Shown: in pieces, positions 1 to 9,693 of the stretch
Layout of the letters: every line of letters starts with the position of its first letter
How positions within the stretch are numbered: the stretch's first letter is position 1
Origin: Anodontia alba
Taxonomy: Eukaryota > Mollusca > Bivalvia > Lucinida > Lucinidae
DNA length: 64,000 nt
Reading direction: 5' to 3'
Assembly: GCA_964016985.1 (NCBI GenBank)
Contig: OZ024830.1
Coordinates: 21,766,123 to 21,830,122 of the forward strand
Translations under genes and position numbers: made by a program
The notes under the pieces: model-generated
What the model was told of the DNA's origin: nothing
The model's database searches: none
Seen by the model: only the letters and a program-made list of their open reading frames with translations

Positions 1-728
1 GAATTTCATATTTTCATCTTCCATAAATAATTGTGTCTATTTCAAGAGTGTGTTCAAGTAACTTTATTAATATGATCCAATGATCCATGCCAAATGGATA
101 TGCCTTTGACCATATACAGACAGTAAAGGTCCTGATCAGACTGTGCATCTGCACAGTCTGATTAGGGCCTTGGCTGTCTGCTTACAGAATTACTAAGTTC
201 TGCAGAATATTACAATGCTTAGCAAAGTCCCTGATAATGCCACATTGTATATGGTTTTTCTGGCTAATCTAAATCCTTAATGTTTGCATACAGATGCCAA
301 AGACACACTCGATGGTACAGCTCATATACTCTAACCTGCACATTGTACACAGGGCCAAAACCCAAAGAACACACTGTGATCTGGCTTCAGTATAAAGGAA
401 AAGTGAACCGAACAAAAGCCTCTGTAGAGAAACAACCAAAATGTGTACATGAAAAAATATGGCATATTTAAACAAATATTTGTTTTTTTTTACCATATTT
501 ATACTAAAATTTGAACAAATCCATCTGACTATCTGTTAATGTGTATATATAAAAACCCTAAGTACTAGGACAGACAAATATGACCAAACAATGTAGAGCA
601 AGATAAGATGCCCCCATTTTGACAGATTGTGTCCAGAAATGCACAATCTTTGTCAGAACTCACAGACTGAAGTTCAGTGACATATCTATCTGTCATTACC
701 CTGCCTGGGCTGCAGTTGTGTGAACCTA
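1..728. other. AT-rich noncoding DNA with one hairpin
   Basis: No supported gene; open frames are short and lack family motifs. The only clear structure is a near-perfect hairpin at 131-166, with arms TGATCAGACTGTGCA and TGCACAGTCTGATTA around a 2-base loop. It belongs to a TGATCAG-type hairpin family that recurs at 7,019, 7,415 and 33,961. Confidence 0.6.
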
Positions 729-827
729 TGTTTGTGTTGAGGTTTTACGGCCCAGTCAACCCAATGGGGTCATGTCAAGCGCGGTAAGTTTACCTAACCA
801 CACGTTTACTGGGCAGGCTTAGTCCTC
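729..827 (-). mobile_element. SINE, 3' part (left half of a split copy)
   Basis: This is the 3' portion of a tRNA-derived SINE in minus orientation. It matches the complete copies at 18,469-18,765 and 34,731-35,032, including the tail block that reads GTTGAGGTTTTACGGCCCAG on the plus strand. Similarity stops just after AGTCCTCT near 827. The missing 5' portion, in the same orientation, resumes near 5,372. The simplest reading is one SINE interrupted by the 4.5-kb element between them. Confidence 0.75.
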
Positions 828-848
828 TTAGACCTTGGGCTGGCTATA

Positions 849-994
849 GAACCCCCTCCCCCCACCCCCCTCCAAAAGGGGAATTTTGTACACTATAATT
901 TTCTGAAACTACATTATATAAGAAACAAAATGACACATGTTAGCCCTCTGGCGATGGGGGCGTTTACGTGTAATTGCCATGTTACCAACGTTAC
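849..994 (+). repeat. Left inverted end of the 4.5-kb element
   Basis: A C-rich tract at 851-873 is followed by AGGGGAATTTTGTA (877-890) and a highly conserved block at about 932-962 that includes CCCTCTGGCGATGGGGGCG. The GTTAC-CAAC-GTTAC pair lies at 981-994. All of these recur inverted at 5,207-5,361. Confidence 0.7.
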
Positions 995-1138
995 CCTCAA
1001 AACAATAGAAATACTTAAGTGTAAATACTGAACTACTCATATTCTTACTTACTAGCATGCTATTTGCTACTAGTGGATGTCGTTTTATACAGACAGGTAC
1101 TTTGATATGTTTGACTCCCAATTACTTGTGCTATAACT

Positions 1139-1152
1139 GTTACATACGTTAC
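1139..1152 (+). repeat. GTTAC-N4-GTTAC motif
   Basis: GTTACATACGTTAC. This is one of seven paired half-sites inside the 4.5-kb element: 981-994, 1,139-1,152, 2,910-2,923 (inverted pair), 4,311-4,324, 4,677-4,690, 5,040-5,053 (minus strand) and 5,207-5,220 (minus strand). The function is unknown. Repeated binding sites for a transposase or a host factor are possible. Confidence 0.6.
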
Positions 1153-1621
1153 TAAATCAAAAACGTCATTTATAAGTTTCCTGATACACCGTTTTGGTAG
1201 ACTGACCAGTCAGTGACTAGAAATTTAATCTAATGCTGTTTTACAATAGATAAACACTATATATCCTCCTTTGTACATCAGGAATTAAAAACAAGCCAGC
1301 TTGACTGAGCAAACGACATAAGGAACGATAGTTTCTTTAAAACAGCCTAAACCTCTAATCTGAAAAGTATCGTTATTTCAAACTTATTAACATTTAATTG
1401 GTTGTGGTTGCAATTAGTGTGATGTATTAAATTATCATGATTGGACTAATGCATTATAAGCTTCGAATAAATGCTTTATACACTTCTTAGTGTTATTTAT
1501 GTTACTTTTTGAGTGATACTTTATCTATATCATGTAAATGGCTGTTGATACTTTGTACATAAAGGTGAACATCAGCTCTAAAAAGTCAATAACAAACAAA
1601 GTAAAGTATTTATCAGATACC

Positions 1622-1681
1622 TTTATACTATTGTGAATTAAGTGAAAAAAAACAAAAAACAAAAAAAAAAAAAAAAAAAAA
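1622..1681. repeat. A-rich low-complexity tract
   Basis: An A-run interrupted by single C residues, ending in about 20 consecutive A. It could be an old retroposon tail, but no element body is recognisable next to it. Confidence 0.6.
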
Positions 1682-3989
1682 CCTCACCAATCCTCTGCTG
1701 ATTGATAATTGCATCTTTAAAATATATAGTAAAATGTACCCTATAACAAATACAGAAATATCTGCTTTTCATACATACTTACATGATATTAGCTCTTCAT
1801 TGCTTATCCTCTATGCTTAAAGCTGATATTCTAAAACTTAAATCCACCTAGACTGCCAGAACTACTTCACACTTAATACTGTTACACATGTTAAGTGCTG
1901 TGATATCAGAACATTGTTTCCTATAGACAGTGTTTGCAGGAGAAAGCTATTCATTAGTAAAATACTGTATACTTTCCTAATCTCAACTCAAAAGCATGAA
2001 TAAAGTGAAAACAAACATTCTGAGGGCATAAATTATTCAAGGAGAACTATTTCATAATTTAAGTCTACCTAAAACACAGTGGTAATCTCACTGATAATAT
2101 AATCACACATAATATCAACACTATACTGCATTTTTAAGTCATCTCTAAGATGCAGCCAAATACTTAGCATACATACTTTGGCTCTTCTCTGTTGCCACAG
2201 TGTATAAAATAAAACAGTTTATGCTGGCCAGAAGACAGTTTGCTTAAATAAAATCTGTTTTATTGTATAATACCTTGTAAAAGACCCAACACATATAGGC
2301 CTGTCATAAATTATATAATATTATGACATTAAATAAAATAAACGATTGCCATATTATCATCTATATAGTGATATAACCTTTCTAGATATAAAATTATACA
2401 AGAGTCTTGTTTGTTTTTATTATTATTATTATTAGTGATATTAGTAATGAGAATAACACACAACAACATTAATCTTAACGATTGCCATTCTCTTTGTTAC
2501 TTTATAATGAACCTCCAAAACGTGTAATTGATAATCAAAATGATGATAGTATAAAATAACAAATAGGATTGGTTTTGTTTTTGAGCCTTATATAAATGGG
2601 GATAATAAAACATAACAGAAAGGACTGGTTGTGTATCTGGGCCATATATGCCTTACGACAGAGTCTGAATTAGATTTGGCTGCCAAGAATCTATAATGAG
2701 GTATAAAAAACCTTCTTCGGCTCCTACCTCTGATATACCATCTATTACTAGATTATTTTTATGCCAAGATAAGATAAGGTATTTAATTCTCACCTTTTAT
2801 TTCCATTGCAATTTCAGACATGAAAATGACCTAGTACCTGCTGATTGTCAATAGTACTGTTAAGGTGAACAAATTATTACCAAATATTTTCTTTTATCTA
2901 ACATGTCAGGTAACGTATGTTACACAACCGTGGCTGCTATTCTTAATCAGACTCCTTGCATATTTTTACTTTGACTGTTACAACTTTTATTGTGGTTCTA
3001 AAGAAAGACTCTATCAAAATAAACAATGGGTTTTCATTACTATTATCAAAATCCCATGTTCTGTAAGGCCATTTTCCTTCTGTCCAGACACTGTTCATAT
3101 TTGAGACAAACTCTGGTGCTTACACTACAACTTCTGCTGCTCAGAATAGATATTCTGACACTAAGAATAACTTTTCTAGGTTCTCTCATAGAGTTAAACC
3201 AAAGTCATATGTAATAATGTAATGCTGACTATAGTTAATTATATCCAACAACATTGATCTGGTTTTTATTCATGAAATTCAGCTAAGTACCAGTAGTTTA
3301 TATTATATTAGAAAAAATGAACAAATATATGCATGAAACAAATGAAAATCAGGTTGCATACTGCTTTTGTTTTCAACATAAGAGTGGAGTTAATATCTGA
3401 AGGTGCTAAAGTCACTGAATTGTGACGGTATATACTTAATTTCATTGGATTATGTATGTTTCTAAATTTGCCTAATGTCAAACACTTATCTTTAAGGATA
3501 GTTGTTTTCTGTATATTTAAACGACAAAGTAACACTGTTTGTTTTGGGGGAAAATCATATTACGGTTAGGGAAAGTGTTATATCAGTTACTGTATATAAT
3601 CTTAATGTATCAGCCTGGTTGAATGCTCAGTCTGATCAGTCTTAGCAGTCTGCTTGAAGAAAGCTGAGGTCCTTTGCTATTCATTGAGCACACAGGGAAG
3701 ACATTGACCAGTCATCATTGTGTTGACAGGCTCTATATGTCCTGCAGTAGTGAACATTGATAGTGAACAGTTTGTTTTAATGATAGTGAACATTTTGTTT
3801 TAATCAGGACTACATGTAAATGCTACTCTACTATTAAATACATGCATTTCTTGGCATGAGACTATGCTTGTACCAATATTGTTTAATCAGAAATAATGTT
3901 TTATGCTACATACATTAAACATATAACAGAAAGACTTTGTGGTCAACTGCTCAATGTGCAATGTTTTAATATATAAATTTGAAGGTCAT

Positions 3990-3997
3990 AAACAAAA

Positions 3998-4032
<35 letters not shown>
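3990..4032. repeat. Poly(A) tract
   Basis: A run of more than 30 A residues lies inside the 4.5-kb element. The sequence upstream does not match a known repeat in this window, so a retroposed origin is only a possibility. Confidence 0.7.
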
Positions 4033-4035
<3 letters not shown>

Positions 4036-5206
4036 GTGTAGCAAGCTATAATATGGATCTTCTTAATATACCAATTAAAATTCTTGATTTGCAAAGGTTA
4101 GTTAGAGTGCAGATAAATGAAATACCTACATAAACATCTGATAATGTAACAGAATAAATAAGGCGAAAGTGCCATTTTTTATCCTCTTATTCTGAAACTA
4201 TGAAGTTACAGAACTTTATTATTCTAAATCTGAGTATTAATTCAAGTGATAAAGGTATAGGTAAAGACCTTTACAGAATCAAAAATTCCCTAAAATAAAG
4301 ACATAAAGGTGTTACATATGTTACCATTGATAAATTATTAAGCAAAGTCATGTGAGGGTCTGACATATAATTCATCTGTAGAAGTTTTATTTAGAGATAA
4401 TGAAATTATAAGCATTTGCCATACATTAAAACCTTAATGACAATATTCAGTATTTTATGCAAAAGTGGCCATAATGCAGATAGCAACTTTACTGTCAACA
4501 GTATTGAATGTATATCTGACGAATGTATATAACTGACAAAGACTTGCCGCATTAAATTAGGAGTTTAGGAAATGTTTACAAAATCTTCGAAAGGATACAA
4601 AACAGAGACATTAAAGTCTGATGCTGAAAACCATACAGAAAACCACCAAAGCCCACAATATGTAGATATTTTAGAAGTTACCTACGTTACTATGGGCAGA
4701 CTAATATGAATGAGACAGGTTTTAATGTGCCTATGTATCTCATACCACTAAAATATAATGCTACAAATAAGAATTCACTTTATTTGTACAACTTTTAGGC
4801 CGCATTCGGTGTAATAATATATGAAAATGATGTTTTGAATGGTACATTTCACAGTGGGGTGACATTGCTAAACACCCAATAACTGACAAAGCTAGAGAAA
4901 TCAGGTTTGTAGCTTTGGAAAGGAAATTTAAATACCTTATCACGAATAACAAAGTTATGGTCAAAGGGGCAATGTACAATCTACGAAAATGAACTAATAT
5001 GGGTTAAAATACTCATTTCTAAAGGGTACCGTAGAAAATGTAACATGTGTAACACCATGTAAGGCCAAAAAGAATTTTCAAACATCATATTTTGCAGTTA
5101 ATGGACTTGTTCATTAACTTCATATATTTAGTTGGATCATATAATTACTTTTGCTCCAGTTCTAATAGGTTTAATAGTTTTCTATTGTATTATAATTTTT
5201 GTAGGG

Positions 5207-5361
5207 GTAACGAATGTAACAGGCTGTTACTGGGTAACGCCCCCATCGCCAGAGGGCTAACATGCTGCAAAATACTTGCAAGGTAATAGGCTATAAGAAA
5301 AACATGGTCTACAAAATTCCCCTTGAGGGGGGAGTGGGGGGTGGGGGTGGGGGTGGAGGTA
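5207..5361 (-). repeat. Right inverted end of the 4.5-kb element
   Basis: Read on the minus strand it begins with a C-rich tract, then AGGGGAATTTTGTA, the conserved GCCCTCTGGCGATGGGGGCG block (plus-strand position about 5,238-5,262) and a GTTAC-N4-GTTAC pair at 5,207-5,220. This mirrors the left end. Spacing between blocks differs by a few tens of bases, so the ends are diverged rather than freshly copied. Confidence 0.7.
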
Positions 5362-5371
5362 AACCACAGCT

Positions 5372-5536
5372 GGCCAGCGGCCTATATTGTGCACATTCTT
5401 TCACCAGAAACTGACAACTGCCCTTCTTGAATCAGCGGAAGGGAGAGAATGACCGTAGAAAATATTTCATGATCAATCTCCACGAAAGAATGTTGCCGAC
5501 CTCGGCGGGGATTGAACCCGCGACCTCCTGGTCTCT
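5372..5536 (-). mobile_element. SINE, 5' part (right half of a split copy)
   Basis: Minus-strand SINE body and tRNA-related B-box region. The plus strand reads GGGATTGAACCCGCGACCTC at about 5,509-5,528, the complement of the B-box half. Similarity ends near 5,536, before the A-box half, so the tRNA head is truncated. Together with 729-827 it makes one nearly complete SINE. Confidence 0.8.
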
Positions 5537-5747
5537 CTATGCTTGTACCGACTGGTACCCTGTGATCTCTGCCAGAATTCAAAGACGGGTGCTCAGTAGC
5601 ATTCACAGACTGTATCCCATGAACAGCACATGAGCAGTGCTGGTACTACAGACTGGTACCTTGATAAAATATGCACTCCCATATATGAAATGCAAAAAAA
5701 ATTGTCTTTGGGATGTATGCTACACATATGTCAGATTGGTTGAATTA

Positions 5748-6069
5748 CAGTTGACTCTCGTTATCTCGAACTCGCTTATCTCGAATAACCGTTTATCTCG
5801 AAGCGATAATCTGGTCCCTGCTTAAACATGAAAATCTAACAACAGGTAACAAAATATTGTGGAAAAGAGGAGAAATTGCTCCTTTCTCCTCTTTTCCACA
5901 ATATTTTCAATATATCTCTAACTTCAGGAGTCAAATTACATATACATTTGTTAAATGTTGCTGATCGATTCATTTTTTCCTAAATTCTGCAAATCTGATA
6001 TGTCGATATACGGATATCTTGAAATATTTCAGAGAGTCCCTTGGAATTTGAGATAACGAGAGTCGACTG
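5748..6069. mobile_element. Pogo/Tigger-type MITE with TA target duplication
   Basis: The left end reads CAGTTGACTCTCGTTATCTC and the right end is its inverse (GAGATAACGAGAGTCGACTG). TA dinucleotides flank both ends (5,746-5,747 and 6,070-6,071). This terminal sequence and TA target choice are typical of pogo/Tigger elements of the Tc1/mariner superfamily. At 322 bp it carries no transposase and would depend on one supplied in trans. A perfect 25-bp-arm hairpin lies inside it. Confidence 0.8.
5851..5907. repeat. Perfect 25-bp-arm hairpin inside the pogo-type MITE
   Basis: The left arm 5,851-5,875 and right arm 5,883-5,907 are exact reverse complements with a 7-base loop. The arms contain GGAAAAGAGGAGAAA and its complement. 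Perfect pairing suggests recent origin or gene conversion between the arms. Confidence 0.9.
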
Positions 6070-6157
6070 TATTGCTCTACCATGATGTAACATGATATAA
6101 ACATATTAAGATCCAGATCAGACAGCAAAGCCATACAGTCTGATTAGGGTCTTCACT

Positions 6158-6304
6158 ATAGGGATTAAACATGGTTTTTCATGCATTAACATTTGCCAGG
6201 TCCCATGGGAGGTGTTGAAAACCGAGGCCAATGGCCATGGTTTTCAATACCTCCCAAGGGACCTGGCGAATGTTAATGCATTCAAAACCATGTTCGATCC
6301 CTAT
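6158..6304. repeat. Foldback hairpin with about 65-bp arms
   Basis: The left arm (6,158-6,223) and right arm (6,239-6,304) are near-perfect inverted copies. Both include TTTGCCAGGTCCCATGGGAGG-like sequence and its complement, and the outer ends are ATAGGGAT and ATCCCTAT. The loop is about 15 bases. It is probably a small foldback or MITE; no target duplication was recognised. Confidence 0.85.
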
Positions 6305-6487
6305 TATTGCATAAAAACTGAAAACATTTGCTACATTTCGTGTTATTTCTTGCACTATTTTGTTTCGCCTTTTCACCGATGTCTCGATCGCGAACGTAAT
6401 TTCCACGTACTATGCTCGTTCTAGAGCCGGGCAGTACACATCTCGTAACGGCAGCAAATCTGTGGCCCCGGTACGATCATATTGAAA

Positions 6488-6556
6488 CGTGCATAGCCGT
6501 GCGTTAACAGCGTGTGAATTGCCTTGTTAATACAAGGCCTTTCGCCGGTTAATGCA
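6488..6556. repeat. Imperfect hairpin around GCACGGCTGTTAAT
   Basis: GCCGTGCGTTAAC and GTTAATGCACGGC are inverted around an inner CCTTGTTAATACAAGG palindrome. The word composition resembles the GCACGGGCCTGTTAATACAGG segment of the macrosatellite near 10,005. Confidence 0.6.
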
Positions 6557-7235
6557 CGGCTGTTAATAACGTGCGACACTGCTTTTTGTGCAATAATATA
6601 CCTTCATATATTCATAATCTGACAGTAACCAATGATTTTGTGAGACAGCAAGGAACCCTTATCAGACTGCACTGTGCACAGGTTGGAATGGTCCTTTACT
6701 GTTCTCATATACATCCAAAGGCACATGTTCACATTAGAACTCTAGTTATTCAACTACAGAGACAATGGCTTACAGTAACAATAAGAGAATAACAAAGCAA
6801 TATATACAGAGAAAGTAAAAATTACTGAAATAAGTTACTAAGATAATGGCCTGGCACATACAAAAACCTAATGGTACAAATATTATAAAACAATTAAAAA
6901 ATAAAGATTTGTGCTTTATATAAAAAAAAAAAATTAGAAAGCACAAATCCACCAATATCTCTCCACATCAAGTCCTTGAAAATGGTCTATCCTACCATAT
7001 ATATCCTAAATATTTAGACAGTAAACAGAGTAGATCCAGATCAGATGCCGCCTTGTACGGCATCTGATCAGGATCTACACTGTTTGATACTCATCCAGCA
7101 GTTTTAGACAGATCTACCCGTAGTTTTAAAAATAATTGTTCAAATTTTTTTAAAGTATGGATAAGATGTTGAGGTGTCTCAATACTTATTTGATGGATAA
7201 TCATAGTATGTATTGGCACAACTTTCCTCTATATC
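6557..7235. other. Noncoding DNA with a TGATC-type hairpin
   Basis: No gene is supported. A hairpin of the recurrent TGATCAG family lies at about 7,019-7,085 (AGATCCAGATCAGATGCCG with its inverted partner GGCATCTGATCAGGATCT). Confidence 0.55.
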
Positions 7236-7239
7236 ATAC

Positions 7240-7346
7240 CCCAGTCAGCAATCTACATAAATCTATATCGGGCCGTCATCGGCCCGTCAAGGTAGCTGAC
7301 GGGCCGATGACGGCCCGATGTAGATTTACGTAGATTGCTAGCTGGG
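7240..7346. repeat. Long GC-rich palindrome
   Basis: Arms of about 48 bp pair with few mismatches. The left arm includes GGGCCGTCATCGGCCCGTCA and the right arm TGACGGGCCGATGACGGCCC, around a centre near 7,293. Flanking CAGTCAGCAATCTAC and GTAGATTGCTAGCTG extend the symmetry. The core is far more GC-rich than its surroundings. It is possibly a small foldback transposon, and strong single-strand folding is expected. Confidence 0.85.
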
Positions 7347-7414
7347 CGTACTGTCCATAAATTTGAACAAGTCAATTTTACCCCCTGCTGATATGTATAC
7401 AAAGTGCTGGATGA

Positions 7415-7495
7415 GATGTAAACAGTGTAGACCCTGATCAGACACCTTATTCCGCAGCTTCCTATCTGTGTCTACACTGTTTGCGTAGGCCTGTC
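7415..7495. repeat. TGATCAG-family hairpin with GTAAACAGTGTAGA ends
   Basis: GTAAACAGTGTAGACCCTGA at the left and TGTGTCTACACTGTTTGC at the right form inverted ends. The same family recurs at 33,961-34,026 and, decayed, inside each macrosatellite unit. Confidence 0.65.
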
Positions 7496-7835
7496 TGTTC
7501 CAACATTTAGGTTAAATACATTAGTACATTAGTTTCCAAGACAAATGAAAACAAAAATGAAAACAGTTGACTGACAGACCAGAAACATAAATAAAACTAG
7601 TGCATTTCTTCTCATTGCTCTGCGAGCATTGTATTTTCTCATGCAGACTTTTGTGTGCATATAAGTATTGCATTTCTTGTATTGAGGGCATTTACGGTAA
7701 ATGAATAAATCTCCAAGGGAGATCACTAGAAACAGAAAGCATCTGCCTCCCTTCTCAAAGCTCACCTTAAAGGAAAAATAATTGCTCCATGGCAAACCAT
7801 TGGTAGAAAGCATTTGCCTTCCTTCTCAAAGGGGT

Positions 7836-7902
7836 TTACTCTTAAAAGAAAGAATTTGCTCCCCTTTGGAAGCAAATTCTTTTCCTTTAAGATTAGACCC
7901 CT
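7836..7902. repeat. Imperfect hairpin around AAAGAATTTGCT
   Basis: AAAGAATTTGCT and AGCAAATTCTTT face each other across about 10 bases. Outer arms (AAGGGGTTTACTCTTAAA with its inverted partner) extend the symmetry to about 33 bp. No element ends were identified. Confidence 0.65.
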
Positions 7903-9289
7903 TCTAAGCAGGGATTCGTGTACCAGGGAAAACTTCTTTTTGGCTGGAATGGTATCCCCTTGAAAAGGGAGGAAAAATCTTTCCGCTTAAGACATTTCTT
8001 AAACATTTCTATGTAATATATAGACTCCATATTCTCCCTTAATATATAGTGAAAATAAGCATATGTAGGAGTATACAGTATTAGAGGGATTTTCAGAACC
8101 TTGCAGTTTTCATATGTTTTCGAACTGTCTTTTGCTTTAAGAAACTTTGTTATTGCACAATCTGTCTCAGTGTACTTAGTAACCAGAAATCTTCCACATT
8201 TCAATATATGTTGACAATACCACACCTCGTCACACTGAATAAAGCAAGATGCCAAGCCCATTTATAAATCTGAGCCAATCAGATTCCTTTATCCAGATTG
8301 TTGATATAAATTCAGATACTAATTGGCAAACAGTGTAAATCCAGATCAGTCGGCTTCGTTGCGCCTTTGTTATACTCTGGCCGATACTGGTGCTAATTAA
8401 GCCACAGTATAACGAACGCATCAGAGATCAAATTTAGTGTTTAAGGGTTGTGGTGTCGCGATTGCACTGTCGCAGTTCTGGTACCAGCTTTGTGTAACAC
8501 AATCTAAAACAGCACCTCAATTAATCGAACATTTTTTGTAACATTATGTAAGTTACATAATGCGCTCAAAGGCAAGAGGGTTCATTATTCCGCTCGAAGA
8601 GGATGCAGACGTTTTTGTCACTTCAGCATTTCAACAGCTGTGTATATAATGACCGTTTACTCCAGTACATTCATCCATGCATTCTGCCTGGGTTGTTGAA
8701 TATCGACACTCAACGGACTGGAGTGCCGTTTCTGGCAGAAACTATTATGTCACTATACACTATCTCGAGATCGAATCGAACTCGCTTTTCTCTGCGATAG
8801 GGTTTTACAATAATACAATTATCCGAAACTGCTCAGTTACAAGTTAGTGCGGTCATAGTTTAAAAAAAAGTATATTTCAGTCTATTGTGGCGGGACAAGA
8901 TATTGCACGTATTCTTTTTTTTTTTTTTTTTTTTTCGCGAGCAACTGCAAACTGCCCGTCTTTGCTACCTTCTTTTTATACTCCTTTCTGCTGCATTTCT
9001 TATGTACCAATTACATGTATGCTTAAAGTGGTGTTGATGCCGACGCTAACTCCGAAATAGAACGATTGTTGATAATGATGAACATCAAAATTAAGAAGTG
9101 TTGATAAGTTAACGTTTGAGAATTACTTAAACTAGTTGATGGCCCTTAACCAGTGGTTATGGGGGCCTAAAATGACCATATGACTTTGGTCCTGAAAGGC
9201 GGCCAGACATTTTGTTAGTTTTGTTATGCGCTGGCTAATATGAAAACGTGAAACGATCATACCCCAAACCTCTCCTGTGGTGGGCAGAT
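7903..9289. other. Noncoding DNA, no gene recognised
   Basis: A 122-codon minus-strand frame at 7,893-8,261 shows no motif and overlaps hairpin-rich repeat sequence, so I do not call it. A T-run lies near 8,919-8,935 and a small palindrome (CATTATGTAAGTTACATAATG-like) near 8,540. Confidence 0.5.
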
Positions 9290-9487
9290 TCCTATAAAAT
9301 TGACGAAATTTGCCAGTTTACAAGCCAATATCAGATATCTACAGTACCAATTACACACCCGCTTTGGTGAAAATCCATTCATATTCACTCAAGTTATTTT
9401 CTGGAAACGAAATACGGACGGACGTACGACGGATGGACGGACGTACCACAGACTGACAGACGGACTACCGTGTGGCGGGGTATAAAG
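9290..9487 (-). repeat. CCCCGCCA-type dispersed repeat, reversed copy
   Basis: On the minus strand this reads as the family found in tandem at 35,622-36,815 and singly at 44,395-44,800: a GGCGGGGTATTATG-like head (here TGTGGCGGGGTATAAAG on the plus strand), a GTCCGTCTGTC-rich stretch, then GATTTTCACCAAA and a TGCATTGATATT-related segment. Recurrence in both orientations marks it as a dispersed repeat. Confidence 0.65.
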
Positions 9488-9569
9488 CCGTTCGAAATTA
9501 GCAGGTCATTGACCTTTTAACCTAGCGGTGCAGTGACTCAGTTTCAAGTGCCTCTGCTTTGCATTCGGT

Positions 9570-9628
9570 TTTGTGTGTATGTGTATGTGTGTGTGTGGGG
9601 GGGGGGGGGGGGGTGGGGGTGCGGGGGA
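9570..9628. repeat. GT- and G-rich low-complexity tract
   Basis: GTGTATGTGTATGTGTGTGTG is followed by a run of about 16 G and then GTGGGGGTGCGGGGG. It borders the first macrosatellite unit. Confidence 0.8.
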
Positions 9629-9693
9629 ACGAGAGGTGGTTCAATCTAATGTCGATTCAAAGACATTAAAAATGGTATCAGCTGCTCTTTCGC

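Larger units (their letters stand above)
849..5361. mobile_element. 4.5-kb element with inverted ends, non-autonomous
   Basis: The two ends are inverted copies of each other. The left end (849-994) has a C-rich tract, then AGGGGAATTTTGTA, then a block with GTTAGCCCTCTGGCGATGGG at about 940-962, then GTTAC-N4-GTTACC. The right end (5,207-5,361) carries the reverse complement of the same blocks in the same order. The interior is AT-rich and has no transposase-like frame. It contains seven paired GTTAC/GTAAC half-sites spaced by four bases. The flanks are two parts of one SINE, which supports insertion. Exact termini are uncertain by about 25 bp and I could not fix a target duplication. The superfamily is not recognised. 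Alternatively it is an old segment with two inverted repeats that happened to land in a SINE. Confidence 0.6.

Noticed and set aside
7893..8261. 122-codon minus-strand open frame
   Set aside because: No motif or homolog recognised; it starts in single-copy-looking DNA and runs into a hairpin-rich segment. Chance is sufficient.
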